The notes under the pieces were generated by a model, which worked only from the letters and a program-made list of their open reading frames with translations, had not been told where the DNA came from and searched no databases. Both the position numbers and the translations under genes were made by a program. 64,000 nucleotides of DNA, taken from the NCBI GenBank assembly GCA_038093975.1, contig JBBPTG010000013.1, positions 186,001 through 250,000 on the forward strand, written 5' to 3'. Position 1 is the stretch's first letter. Every line of letters begins with the position of its first letter. Shown here piece after piece: positions 37,075 to 47,953 of the stretch. The stretch is from Chalciporus piperatus. Taxonomy: Eukaryota; Basidiomycota; Agaricomycetes; Boletales; Boletaceae.

Positions 37075-38264
37075 ATGCCCATGCGATATAGACACGACTC
37101 ATTACCCCGTACCCGCTCACCACCCTCAGAATCCATACAACCAACAGATGCAGACGACTCAATCGTCCTCTCAGATCTCGTACGAACAGGTGAAGCCTCA
37201 AGACTCCGAAGAAGGGGTGCAATGAGACTGGATCACAATTTACTCAGCGCTCAGCGCAACGAAACCTCACGGCCAACACCTCCAACTGTCGTCGTTGCTA
37301 GGACACCCTCGTGGATCGAGCCTCCGAGCGACGACGAATCGACCCCAACCTGGGAGCAGGGTTATGACCCAGCCTCATCTCTTCGTCCTGGGGCCAGGTC
37401 CGTGATGCCCGGAGCAGACACCTATGGTTACACTCTCTATTGTGGTGGAGAGGCATCTTCGTCGCTGTTGGTCCAACAAGACTCCCCGTACGTTCGATCG
37501 CCACTGCCGTCTTATCCCCCGGTAGCATCGTATAGCATTCGGCGGAAACAGGATGATCGCCTCCAGAATACGAACGGATGTGGGGCTGTGATCCACTTGC
37601 GAGCTTCATGTCGTGAGGGGTCGAGCGTCTGGGTTGGGAAAGACGAAGCCACGTCTGCTGTCGTATCTATGGACGCGTCGTACTTTGAGCTGCCTAGTAT
37701 GGTCAGGACGATCCGCAGTGCCTGCGGATGTCTTCGAGAAGGCGTGGGCTGCGCGATATGGTGAGTATGTACGTTTACATTTCCATTCTGCGCTGACATC
37801 CTAACAGTGGTAACCCTCTTGGCACTCGCTATAAGCCTTGTCAAGCTGCCGCGGAGGGGCTGTTCTCCCTTCATCGTTCTTCACAAATACCCGTATGCCC
37901 CCAAGGTCCAAGGTATTGGCATGGTCAAGCGTCGACCACAGGTTCAAGCACATCACCCACATACATTTACAACTTTTTCGCTTCCAACGTCACTAGCTCT
38001 TCTCCAGCTCCACCATTACGAAACGTCAATCCACTATCCTTGTCTCAAGAGGAGAATTTCTTCTCTGCTGATAACCCCTTCGATTTCAACTTTCTCGACC
38101 GACTCGTCACCGCATCTCCAATCCCAATGACAGATGACGACCGCGATCTAAATTCGCATTCTCAACCCGAAACTCGGTTCGATCCCGATGGTGCTCTCAT
38201 TCTATCGGATCCCGGGTCACCCGACAAGATAGGTGCAGAGCTGATGTTGTTTCCCGAGCGGTGA
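37075..38264 (+). CDS. Hypothetical protein with C-terminal cysteine cluster
   Basis: Start ATG at 37075. Exon 1 runs to 37760 and exon 2 is 37808-38264; the 47-bp intron splits a Cys codon. The first half is disordered (Ser/Arg/Pro-rich). A compact block follows: YTLYCGGEAS, CGAVIHLRASC, then CGCLREGVGCAICGNPLGTR and YKPC. The spacing of Cys residues (CGC, C-X2-C, C) suggests a metal-binding ribbon. The tail after this is again disordered and ends with acidic FDPDGALIL-type sequence. I believe similar proteins of unknown function occur in other Agaricomycetes, but cannot name a family. It probably is not secreted. Confidence 0.7.
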
Positions 38265-38804
38265 ATCTTCTTTTCATGTCCCATTTATCTCATTCATTTA
38301 TGTAATCACACGCTTTCTTGATTTCGATTTCAATCTTGTTGGTTTTTTTTTCGTTGGTTCTATCTTTTGGCGAGAGAGGACGCTCTTCCGAATTTGTATT
38401 ATAATTATACGCATACATGCATCTCATCAACTCGGCATTAGTGCAATACTTCATCTTCTCCAACCCCCCATCTTTCAAGCGTCTCATTCTCATAATATTA
38501 ATGTTGGTCATTTCGGAATGTACATGTACCATTGGTGATACATCTATTCCATTATGTTGCTTTCTACTTGTGGTGTTATCTTCTCAATGGATCTAATGAT
38601 GATTAACGGGAGATGATAACGAGCCCCTTGGACTGTCGAGAATAATCAAGAGCCCCATCGAGGATATGAACTTCGGGTCTAATCGATCTAATCTCGGGAC
38701 CTTGGTACGGTTAAACATCCTAAACATCCAATCCTAATCCTACAGAACTCAAAGCATGTAACGTACCATCCCCTGTCCGACTCCTAGTCCCATTTACAAA
38801 CCAC

Positions 38805-40746
38805 TCACCCACTCTTCGACTTTGTCCCCGCGGCCGGGAAACACAACGCCCAATCCCCCTCCCCATTATTCCTCGCATAATGTTGACTCTGCACAAAACT
38901 CGCCAACGCACACATCCCATCCTCTTTGGCACCACAAAACCCCAGCGGCTGAACCGCATCGTTGATCAACACTCGTACGTACTCTCCCCTTCTCCTCACT
39001 CCCCTTTTCCTTCCCCCTCCCATTCCCTTGGCACTGGCACTGGCACTGGCATCGCTGTCACCGTGACACTCGATTTTCTCGACACCCATCCTTGCCGAAA
39101 ACGGTACCATCCTCGAATCGACCCACGTCCTCTCCCCATCCATCCGCCCCGGATCCATCAACTCCCCAGCGTCACGGTCTTGCTCAAAAAGCCCCAACGC
39201 ACTATAAATCGAAATCATCTGATTATCGTGCGAAAAGTCGGCGTAAAACGTTTTATCGAGCGGGAAGGTGACCGGGGAGGCGTCGAGCGTGTGGTTCGTT
39301 TGGGTTGAGTCTTGGACGGGTTGGGAGGTTAGACGGGCGAGGAGCTCGTTGACGTAGCCGACGCCTTGGACGCGGCCGAGTGGTTGACCGTAGCTTGAAA
39401 CGGGGAAAAGGGGGGGAGGTGTAGTCAGGGACCTCCGCTCGTAGTGCACACGCGGGAACGCGTCCTCGGTACTCACCCATTGCCATAATAATCCACCAAA
39501 TCTCCATAATACTCATACGACGCCCATTCTTTTCGCGTAAACAACCTACACCACGGACTAGGCGCCTCGTGCGCGACCGTATCGAACGGACAGAGCGTCA
39601 TCAGATTCACCACGTCTGCCTTGTCGAGTTGAGCACCTGGTAAAGCGGCGTTGAGGCGGTCGACGATCGGGGGTGTGAATACGTTGACCCATTTCTTGGT
39701 CGCGTGGTTCGAGGCTTGGGGGCTTGCTTGGGGACCCATCTTGTCGTCCAGCGTGTCGTTTGTCTATGCAACGTGTGTGTAATTCGTGAGTGCCTTTGTG
39801 CCACCGGACAAGACTTCTCGAAGGTCCTCTCACCCACTGAGGGATAATGACCGACAGCTCAGGCGCATATCGTTGCCCACTCGCATGCGCAAAACCTAAA
39901 CCCAAAAGAAAACAACAACACAAAAAAAAAAAAAAAGAAGTGCCCCTGGAATTAGAACCCGGGAAAGAAAAAAAGGTCAGCACTTTCTCATCACTGACCA
40001 GCTGTCCAATTCCTCGCCGAATCGATCACACGAGCAGATTCTGATGCACGCACGAACGGGAGGGTATTTTCGTCCACCAGGGCGGCGTATCTCACGAAAT
40101 GTTCCTGACCTGCGTCGAAGGACCTGAGTACAGTATATGCGTCAAGGGACGAGCGAGTCGCAGTCAGTCAGTCGGTCAGTCAGTTACTCGCGCAAGGAAA
40201 TAGGGAAGAAGACGGACTGAGCAGCTCCGAATGGGACGAGATCGTCTATCCCTAGATCGCACTCGTACTCTTTGATGAACTCGAGAGAGGTATCATCGAA
40301 TCGCTCGACGCGCTTCAGTTTCTTGAGTGTCTTCTGTATAGCCCTGCTGGGCGCCTTTTCGGGATATCTTGCACCGTGTCGTTGCAACTATTAAATCCCC
40401 GTCACGTAGAACCATCAACGGCCGGAGTAGCTTAAAAAAAGCCATGACGGAGACGTACCAAGTTGACCTACGATCGGATTCGTATCGCGCGGCTCAGCTA
40501 CCTCAAGGCCTTCCACCCAACGACAGAAACGACAACGACACCCTCGGCCCACTCACCTGAACGACTTCACATCCTACCGGCGGGGGGCTCATACACGCGC
40601 ACAGGAAACCACGGCGAATACTGTGCCCACGACTGTTGCAACTCTTGCGGAAACCCCAAACTCGGAGCCGTCTTATCGATCGTCCCACCAAAAATGCCGT
40701 AGGAGAGAGCCGCGGCTACGAATTGAGCGACGGTCGCTGCCATCAT
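38805..40746 (-). CDS. Histidine acid phosphatase (phytase-like), copy 2, frameshifted in exon 1
   Basis: Seven exons parallel copy 1: 40557-40746, 40459-40467, 40218-40387, 39999-40123, 39834-39895, 39477-39763 and 38805-39393. The motifs are RHGARYP after the 9-nt Val-Asn-Leu microexon, NDTLDDK, GYGQPLGRVQGVGYVNELL and the catalytic ADFSHDNQM. Exon 1 reads MMAATVAQFVAAALSYG... then QQSWAQYSPWFPVRVYEPP, clearly homologous to copy 1. At a run of six G on the plus strand (40582-40587) the frame shifts by +1, leading to a TGA before the exon end. Homology resumes in the other frame (PVGCEVVQ). Either a one-base insertion has inactivated the gene, or the run is miscalled. An ATG at about 40591 could still start a protein lacking the N-terminal hydrophobic part. 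Confidence 0.8.
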
Positions 40747-41064
40747 CTGCGTGTTCGAGTGCCTCGTGTTTAATCCTTCAAGTTCGATTCTGAATTCGAG
40801 TTGGAATCAGAGAACTGGCAGGCGTGAAGGGAGAGAGGTCGGTTGGAGCGGGTCGGTCGGGGGCATTGTATGTAAGTTATATTATGGAGCCAGTTGCTAG
40901 CCTACGTAAGCCGAGGAACGAGGCGGCGCAGGGTTAAGTCTGCGCATGAGTTAAGCGAGGTGGTTACCTCTTTCCTTCTGCCACCTTGCTATCCTCAGCG
41001 CAGCAAGCTCCTTCGCCGCTCTTTGCGTTTCTGCATCCTTATTTCTTTTGGGATCATCTTCCTC
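40747..41064. other. Boundary between host gene and DIRS-like element
   Basis: About 320 bp upstream of phosphatase copy 2 and of the first ORF of the retroelement. I could not find the terminal repeat that should mark the left end of the element. Confidence 0.35.
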
Positions 41065-41988
41065 ATGAACAACCCTCACAACGAGCAGCCTCCGGATTTC
41101 CTCGAGGAAGAGTTTGCCGAGGACCGCCAGATTTTCATCGCCAGCGGTTCATCTGTCGAGCAAGCCGCCCTCCATTTGCTCACCCTATGGCAACGCAACA
41201 ACGCCAAAGCCAGAGCAGCCTGGGACCTTCGTCTGGAAGACGATGCAGCAGCAGCTAGAAATGAGCGCGAACGGGCAGAGCAGGAAGCTGAGCAAGCACA
41301 ACAAGCTCGCCTAGACGAACTCGAGCTCGCGCGTCAAGAAGACCGCAAAAAGAACAGAAACAAGTATCTTCCTGTTTCCAACAAACCCATTCCGTCACGG
41401 CCAATCTTCATACCCGCCCAGCATGTACTCGAGAAGATGCGCAAGGGTGCCTACTGCCCTCTATACCACTTCACGAACAAAGCCCTCCGTGAGGCGGAAG
41501 AAGCGGCACCGTCAGCGGATGACGACACCCTCGCGCTAGTCCGTTCAGAAGCCGGTGTACCCATTTTTCAGCCAGTCGCTTCTGTCAAAGCGAAGGAAGC
41601 CAAGATCATCGATGAGAATCTCTCCTGGGAAGAGTTCAGCGAGGCTAACCACCGCATACTCCTCTCAATGAGGCAACACGACTGGCCAGAAGAACGCATC
41701 GCCATGGTGCGAGAGTTTTGGTTAACACTAGAATGTCACGACTGGCGACATGAGACCAACGAGGCAGCGAAACGCGCCCTCCTTTTCTACCAAGGAAAGG
41801 TTCGTAGAGAATGGCACCAGGCCATAGGCACACCCGAGTCATTTGCCCTCTTGCCACTCGATCGGGCTCGCCTAGAGAGCTACAAGAGTAAGTTGATGGA
41901 CGAGATATTCCAGGCAAAACTAGACAACATTGATAGGGTACGCATTTCCTACCTACGAAAGTGTCGCCCAGCTAACCTGCCCTCGTAA
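41065..41988 (+). CDS. DIRS-like retroelement ORF1 (gag-like)
   Basis: An uninterrupted 307-residue frame starting at the ATG at 41065. It has a strongly charged coiled coil (RNERERAEQEAEQAQQARL) in the first third, then a helical, tryptophan-containing region (DENLSWEEFSEANHRILL; VREFWLTLECHDWRHE). It lies just upstream of a zinc-knuckle ORF and a DIRS-type reverse transcriptase in the same orientation, which is the reason for the gag-like call. Alone it matches no family I can name. Confidence 0.6.
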   Translation: MNNPHNEQPPDFLEEEFAEDRQIFIASGSSVEQAALHLLTLWQRNNAKARAAWDLRLEDDAAAARNERERAEQEAEQAQQARLDELELARQEDRKKNRNKYLPVSNKPIPSRPIFIPAQHVLEKMRKGAYCPLYHFTNKALREAEEAAPSADDDTLALVRSEAGVPIFQPVASVKAKEAKIIDENLSWEEFSEANHRILLSMRQHDWPEERIAMVREFWLTLECHDWRHETNEAAKRALLFYQGKVRREWHQAIGTPESFALLPLDRARLESYKSKLMDEIFQAKLDNIDRVRISYLRKCRPANLPS

Positions 41989-42323
41989 AATTTCCCTTAT
42001 TTCTCCCCCCCCCCTTTTTCCCTTCCATTCCTATCCCACCCCGAACCCGTGCGCGGACACTGTCCACACGGCCACTATCGGGGCGCGGGCTCGCTACCAT
42101 CCTCTCTCGCGTGTCGCAACCTCGCATAAAAAACCTCTTCCCCTCTTCGTGCGCGTGTCTCAATCTCGCACACACCTCATTGCACGCATGCTTCCTCCAT
42201 GCATTGGCACCTGCACAACAGATTACTTCTCTGTTATCATCGAATGCACAGGGACACTCCTCCCATACACAGAGCTCCTCCTCGACCTCGTACCAGAGAC
42301 CCCCTCATTCTCGCACCCCCAGC

Positions 42324-42743
42324 ATGTCTAAACGGCCCATCTCTCCGCCCTCCCAGAACCTGACAGACTCCTCAGCTCCCAAGCGAGCGCGTACCTTTCG
42401 CCCCCAACCATCTTTTCCCCAACCAACGAGTGGTGCCCCCGCCGGCGACGAATCAGCGGACCTTCCAGTCTGCGCCGTCTGCCTTGGCAGACACAAACAT
42501 CGCGTCATCGAGTGCCGTGCAGCCCGCACATGGGATAACCGCTACGAAACCTTTTGCGAACGACTTAACAAAGCGTTGCGTACAAAAAACGAGGGAGCCC
42601 ACGTCTGCCACAGCTGGCAAAAAGACGATAGCTGCACTGAAAAGCATGACACCAAGCATCTCTGCTCTGGATGCGGAGCTCTCACGCACGGAGCTAGCAA
42701 ATGCCCTCGCGCTCAGAGGCCACGCGCCGCGAACTCCCTATAA
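42324..42743 (+). CDS. DIRS-like retroelement ORF with zinc-knuckle-like cysteines
   Basis: From the ATG at 42324 (SKRPISPPSQNL) a Pro-rich, basic N-terminus leads to CAVCLGRHKHRVIEC and, near the end, HLCSGCGALTHGASKCPRA. The second is a Cys-X2-Cys...His...Cys nucleic-acid-binding knuckle common just before the reverse transcriptase in this type of element. It overlaps the reverse-transcriptase frame for about 300 nt in a different frame, so the polymerase is probably made by frameshifting or an alternative start. Confidence 0.65.
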   Translation: MSKRPISPPSQNLTDSSAPKRARTFRPQPSFPQPTSGAPAGDESADLPVCAVCLGRHKHRVIECRAARTWDNRYETFCERLNKALRTKNEGAHVCHSWQKDDSCTEKHDTKHLCSGCGALTHGASKCPRAQRPRAANSL

Positions 42744-44133
42744 GCCCTCAGCTTGGGAACAAGCTCTTGCACGCACAAACCTAATGCAACGATTCGGTAA
42801 TGTTCCCTCGGGTCTCAGGCAAGGTTTCATCATAGGTTTCCCCCCCATCATTCGTGTACAAACCCCACCAAATAATACCTCCATTGATACATATGAACCC
42901 GAATTTAATAACATTGTGAATAAAGAAATATCCAAAGGAAGATACTTAGGTCCTTTTCTCCTTTCTACGATAGAAGAAGTTTTAGGCCCCTACCAATCCT
43001 CCCCTTTAAACCTAATCCCTAAACCTGGTCGTCCCGGCAAATTTAGACTTATCCAAAATTTCTCCTTTCCTTCAACGCCTTCCCTTAATTTCCCTAACCC
43101 ATCCGTCAACGCCTCCATTAGCTCGGAGCACTTCCCATGCTCCTGGGGAAAATTCTCAGTCATATACCTCCTCATATCCCGACTCCCCCCAGGTTCCGAA
43201 GCGGCCACCAGAGACGTTGCCGAAGCTTATCGCACAATCCCGCTTCATCACACCCAATGGCCAGCAGCCGTCGTCAGGACCTCACAACACCACGGTTGTA
43301 TCGACACGTGCGCGGCCTTTGGCGCTTCTCCCTCGTGTGGTGTATATGGTTTAATAGCAGACGCGGGAGCAGAGATACTGCGACACACCGGCATTGGCCC
43401 ACTTGACAAGTGGGTTGATGACCACATTTTCTTCCGTGTACGTCGCGAACACATTCTCGATTACAATATCTCTAGACAGAAATGGAGAAACGAGATCCAA
43501 CCCGCCGGTATTCGACAAACAGGCAACCGCATATGGTTCGGCGGCAGGACACACGAAAATAATTTATTGGAAGAATTCAGCGAGGACTGCTCCTTCCCGA
43601 TTCGTGACTTATCCAATCAATCTCCTAGATCAGATCACGACAGAACCTTCGCATATTGCCTAGACGACGTGGACGTCGTATCGCACGAACTCGGCATTCC
43701 ATGGGAAGCATCAAAAGACCAACCATTCGCTTCGTCCACGATTTACATCGGCTTTCTCTGGAATCTGGAAGCCAGATCCGTCTCACTCAGTCAGGTCAAA
43801 GCAGAGAAATACGTCAATGCAATCAATGAATGGCTGATGAGAGGTAAACACGTGCTAAAAGATGTCCAGAGCCTATATGGCAAATTACTACATGCCTCGG
43901 CGCTCTCGCTGCATGGTCGCGCGTATCTGACAGGCCTGGAATGCATGCTAACAACATGTGCTAAGAGCCCTTTCGTTCCACACCGCCCCGACACGCGAGT
44001 CGAAGGAGACCTAAAATGGTGGCGCCATAAAATTCTCACTGGTCAAATCTCCCGCTGCATCGAGCCCCCTCCCGTCTTTCTCGACCTCCAAGCTTTTTCA
44101 GATGCCACATCAGGGAAAACCTCCCCTGGATAA
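42430..44133 (+). CDS. DIRS-like reverse transcriptase, truncated in RNase H
   Basis: The frame is open from about 42430, but clear homology starts near 42740 (TPYKPSAWEQALARTNLMQR). It contains RT motifs: LIPKPGRPGKFRLIQNFSFP, ATRDVAEAYRTIPLH and the catalytic WVDDHIFF, then IYIGFLWNLEARSVSL and the connection region. It breaks off at LQAFSDATSG, the beginning of the RNase H domain, where a terminal-inverted-repeat element starts at 44109; the last residues and stop come from that element. Tyrosine recombinase and methyltransferase-like genes of a complete DIRS/Ngaro-type element are not found to the right, so the copy is inactive. Confidence 0.78.
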   Translation: MVPPPATNQRTFQSAPSALADTNIASSSAVQPAHGITATKPFANDLTKRCVQKTREPTSATAGKKTIAALKSMTPSISALDAELSRTELANALALRGHAPRTPYKPSAWEQALARTNLMQRFGNVPSGLRQGFIIGFPPIIRVQTPPNNTSIDTYEPEFNNIVNKEISKGRYLGPFLLSTIEEVLGPYQSSPLNLIPKPGRPGKFRLIQNFSFPSTPSLNFPNPSVNASISSEHFPCSWGKFSVIYLLISRLPPGSEAATRDVAEAYRTIPLHHTQWPAAVVRTSQHHGCIDTCAAFGASPSCGVYGLIADAGAEILRHTGIGPLDKWVDDHIFFRVRREHILDYNISRQKWRNEIQPAGIRQTGNRIWFGGRTHENNLLEEFSEDCSFPIRDLSNQSPRSDHDRTFAYCLDDVDVVSHELGIPWEASKDQPFASSTIYIGFLWNLEARSVSLSQVKAEKYVNAINEWLMRGKHVLKDVQSLYGKLLHASALSLHGRAYLTGLECMLTTCAKSPFVPHRPDTRVEGDLKWWRHKILTGQISRCIEPPPVFLDLQAFSDATSGKTSPG

Positions 44134-44469
44134 TTGCATCAAATCCCATGTATTTTCAGGTAAAACTTGGTAAAATATGATAATAGCTCAATTTTCGCAA
44201 TTTCATGAATTACGAACTAATTCCTAGCCTCCTCTGATCATCCTGATAATTATCAAGAATTACTTCAAATACTTGATAATTCATGACTATTACTAGAGTA
44301 ATTCTACTGCCATTCATTGCTCTTCTTTCAATTTAACTTCACACAAAGCAAGGATAGAGAAAGATAAATCATATATATTGCCAGTGGCAGTATTATCTAC
44401 TACATCTCATGTACTAATCTATCACTACAATAATGATGGGCTATGATGGGCTATGATGATGATGATGAG

Positions 44470-45300
44470 ATGATGGACCTACCAGTGGTGATGGTGAGAT
44501 GAGGGGATGATGGCATACACGAGTGAGCTGGAGGTGGTGGTAGGCATGAGCGAGAGTGAGTTGAGCAGGTGGGTTGGTGAGTGATGAAAAACTTACCTCA
44601 TGATGGCGGCGGGGCTGTTGAGCCCACATCTGCCATGTTGTACAAGTTGAGGGTGAAAGGTGAAGGTGGTGGGGGGTGGTAGTGGTGGGGCGAACAGCCC
44701 GAGCGGCTTGGTGAAGTGAGCGGGTGAATTAGTGGGTGCGCAAAACGCACCTTGTGATGCCGGCGGGGCTATTGAGCCCACGCCGGCCGGCCGTTCGTTC
44801 GAGATGAGGGTGAGGTGGGTTTGAAGGTGGTGGTGGTGGCCTGAGCCGTTGTGGACGAGGTGAGTGGATGTGGTGATGGGTGAGTGGGAACTCACCTAGT
44901 GAGGCCGGCGAGGCTATTGAGCCCACACCGGCCGTTTTTTTTGAGGTCGAGGGTGAGCCGAGTTGTGTAGAGATGTGGTGGAAGGTGGTGGTGGGGCAAA
45001 GAGCCCGCGGCTGTGTTCGAAGTGAGCGGGTGTCGAGGTTGGTGAAAAATGCTCACCTGTCGAAGCCGGCGGGGCTGTTGAGCCAGCGCCGGCTGTGATT
45101 TCCGACTTGTGTTGAGATGTGATGGAACGTGGTGAGGCAAAGAGCCCGCGCGGCCGTGTTCGAAGTGAGTGGGTGTCGAGGTTGGTGCAAGAATACTCAA
45201 ATACTCACCTGTCGAGGCCGGCGGGGCTGTTGAGGCCACGCCGGCTGTGATTTCCGAGTCGTGTTTATGGTGTGGAAAGAGGAATGTGAGCAAAGAGTGA
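44470..45300. repeat. Tandem array 1, about 145-163 bp units, five copies
   Basis: The core GGCGGGGCTGTTGAGCCCAC, with variants, recurs at about 44603, 44758, 44902, 45065 and 45217. Each unit also holds GGTGGTGGTGG, AAAGAGCCCGCG and GTGAGCGGGTGTCGAGGTTGG-type words and a CTCACCT just before the core. The left edge is a GAT-rich microsatellite (44433-44475). Plus and minus frames through it give only low-complexity peptides. Confidence 0.85.
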
Positions 45301-45389
45301 CACGGCGAGTTCAACACGGTCACGTGACCTGCTCGCGCGGATTTTTGTCAAGTCCGAGCATTAGGACATTGGGGCTACATTTCATTAGG

Positions 45390-46470
45390 ATTTCCTACAC
45401 TAGACAACTACTGCACTTTTTGTACACTTGTGTACGCTTTTTTGTACACTTTCAATAGACTGATTACTACACTTTCCAGTACACTTGTCCTACGCTTTTT
45501 GTACACTTTATTGTACACATTTGGTACACTCAATCACAACACTCTTTCCCACACTTTTGACTACAGTTTTAGTACGCTTTTTTGTACACTTTAGCTACAC
45601 TCAATCTAGCTACACTGTCCTACTCATTTGACTATAGTTTCACTACGCTTTTTGGTACACAGCCACACTCAATGCTAATACACTCTTGACTACACTTTCA
45701 GTACACTTTTTTGTACACTTTAGCTACACTCAATCACAGTACATTTTCCCACATTGCTAACTACACTTTTAGTACGCTTTTTTGCACACTTTAGCTACAC
45801 TCATTTATCCTCACTCTTGACTACACTTTTATGTACACTTTAGCTACACTCTATCACAATACACTTTCCCACACTTGTAACTACACTTTCACTACGCTTT
45901 TTTGTACACTTTAGCTACACTCAATCAAATACACTTTCCCACACTTGTAACAACACTTTCACTACGCTTTTTTGTACCCTCTAGCTACACTCAATCTAGT
46001 TACACTTTCCCACACTTGTAACTACACTTTCACTACGCTTTTTTGTACACTCTTCAATCAAATACACTTTCCCACACTTGTAACTACACTTTCACTACGC
46101 TTTTTTGTACACTTTAGTACACTCAATCTAGTTACACTTTCCCACACTTGTAACTACACTTTCACTACGCTTTTTTGTACACTCTAGCTACACTCAATCA
46201 AATACACTTTCCCACACTTGTAACTACACTTTCACTACGCTTTTTTGTACACTTTAGTACACTCAATCTAGTTACACTTTCCCACACTCTTGCCTACACT
46301 TTCACTACGCTTTTTTGTACACTTTAGCTACACTCAATCACAGTACACTTTCCCACACTTTTAACTACACTTTCACTCCACTCTTTTATACACTTGAGCT
46401 ACACTCAATCCTAATACAATCTTGACTACACTTAGTACACTTTTCTGTACACTTTCTGTACACTCTACTA
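45390..46470. repeat. Tandem array 2, about 60-70 bp units, pyrimidine-rich
   Basis: Units of the form TACACTTTCCCACACTTGT, AACTACACTTTCACTACGC, TTTTTTGTACACTTTAGCTA, CACTCAATC are repeated about sixteen times. They are least degenerate between 45840 and 46320. The plus strand is T/C-rich with TGTACACT every few tens of bases. Confidence 0.9.
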
Positions 46471-46713
46471 CAAGGGTAAAATTATCTATATAATCATCAT
46501 GAATTATCATAAAATATCAACTAATACATAGTCAGGGGTGGTCAAATTCCAGATAATTCATGAAATTTCAAGTTTTTTCGAAAATTTCAAGTATTAGCTG
46601 AGATTATCTACAATTCTATGCAATTATCCAGGGGAGGTTTTCCCTGATGAGTCCCCTGCGCCCATCCAACGTTCGCTCACTGAGCCGTTCTCGTTTTCTC
46701 CTCTTTCCTCAAG

Positions 46714-47504
46714 ATGAAGAAACAGTCCAAGACCCCCAAGATATACTGGGACAAAGCCCATGCCTCCCGCACTGATCGCATAATCGAATGGTGTAACGAT
46801 AACCCAGAAAAACGACTCCGGCTCTTCTCTGATTCAACACAAGACGTGAAGGAAGAAGGACGGCACAAGACTCAACTTGCTAGTGCCCGGAAGACGCTCT
46901 ACCAGGAACTTGCCCTGTATATTTTTGAATCGGAACCAGATTTTGCTGCTCTCGCAACAGACAAGCCTCAAGTACTTGCGGCTGCTACCCAACGTCGGGT
47001 CACAACGTAAGCTTTGTTCTACCAACATCGATCTTACTAACTATACACTGGCACAGGCTTCGAACCAAGTACAACGAACAAATCAAGCGCTTGGGCCAGA
47101 CGGGTGCTGGTCTGACAGTTGAAGACCTTGAAAAGGCGGACAGGACGAAGGGGTTGGTCGGTAAGTTAGCTTTTTTCTCTTTCTGTCTGAGCTCACACAC
47201 TGCAGATGATATCATCCGAGACTTTCCATGGTTCCCTTCCCTTCACGGGTGGTGGAGAACAAATCCCGCCTATAACACGACCTTCAGCACCGCGGATTCT
47301 GGACAAAACTTTGCAGGAAAAGCAGCCGCTGTCTTCAATTTAAAGCCAAGCCTATCGCTCTCTGGAGACTCCGTCCCCACGTACCCTCCGCAACCACAAC
47401 AAACCTCCTCAACCCCCGGCCCATCTAACTCCGCCTCTGTTGTCCCAGCTCACCCTGGTGTCGCACCAGCATCCCCCACTGCCACCCCATCAGAATTGTT
47501 ATAG
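46714..47504 (+). CDS. Unknown gene with Myb/SANT-like helical region, 3' end replaced by an LTR
   Basis: Exon 1 begins at the ATG at 46714 and reads KKQSKTPKIYWDKAHASRTD, then RIIEWCNDNPEKRLRLFSDS. This resembles the tryptophan-spaced helical DNA-binding regions (Myb/SANT-like) common in fungal transposon-associated proteins. Introns at about 47009-47056 and 47160-47205 lead to LRTKYNEQIKRLGQTGAGLT and DDIIRDFPWFPSLHGWWRTN, then a Pro/Ser/Thr-rich tail. The last residues and stop codon lie in the gypsy LTR starting at 47497, so the original C-terminus is lost. The family assignment is tentative. Confidence 0.5.
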
Positions 47505-47951
47505 TATTTAAAAACTTTTCAAACTTTTGCCTACAACGGTATTCGAACTCTGGACTTTGTCTACAACTTAGGGGTCAAGCCGGATTCATCTTAATCTGCT
47601 CCGGTAGTCCCTGTAGCATTACGTAAACTATTACATAATCAGGTCACGTGACAAAGGTCCAGACTTAGATGAGTCAGCAATGATGTCATGGTCTAGACCC
47701 TAATCCGTACCTGGTACCTTTTCTTATCTATCGTCCCATTTACCTTATCTATCTTTTCCTTTATGATTTCCTTATTCGGCTGTTGGTCTGTGCGCACTTC
47801 TCAATAGTATATAAGTAACCCTGTACTTATCACAGACCCCAGTCTAATCCATTTGTTGCTTCACCGCAATTAAGCTTTAGTACTCAGCATATTCTCTTGC
47901 AAGGCTTAGTGTTGCCTTAAGTCCCCGCCGTGTTGTAATTCAGTTATAACA
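47497..47951 (+). repeat. 5' LTR of gypsy element 2 (455 bp)
   Basis: Starts TGTTATAG and ends TTATAACA, the short inverted TG...CA ends of an LTR. It has a TATA box at about 47808 (TATATAAG). The likely transcript start AGTCTAATCC is at 47841, 33 nt later. No matching 3' LTR is present in the window. Confidence 0.8.
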
Positions 47952-47953
47952 CT

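Larger units (their letters stand above)
44109..46648. mobile_element. Non-autonomous TIR element built of two satellite arrays
   Basis: A perfect 31-bp inverted repeat, beginning ATCAGGGAAAACCTCCCC at 44109-44139 and mirrored at 46618-46648, bounds 2.54 kb. Next to each arm is AT-rich sequence with scattered mirrored words (TGATAAT/ATTATCA, CATGAATTA). The interior holds two tandem arrays (44470-45300 and 45390-46470), described separately, and no coding potential. The CAGGG...CCCTG termini recall hAT-type elements, but the 8 bp beside the two ends do not match. It interrupts the RNase H region of the DIRS-like element, whose sequence does not resume on the right. Confidence 0.75.

Noticed and set aside
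39896..39998. GGGTTCTAATTCC followed by a T-tract inside a phosphatase intron, resembling a tRNA B box with terminator
   Set aside because: The intron is only about 103 bp, no A box or cloverleaf can be formed, and the T-tract is explained as a polypyrimidine tract before the acceptor.
44593..45323. His/Pro-rich frames of 60-140 residues over the GC-rich array
   Set aside because: They follow the tandem repeat period, have low complexity and are artefacts of array 1.
45972..46187. Frame with repeated TLNLVTLSHTCNYTFTTLF units
   Set aside because: It simply translates tandem array 2; no start context or non-repeat sequence.
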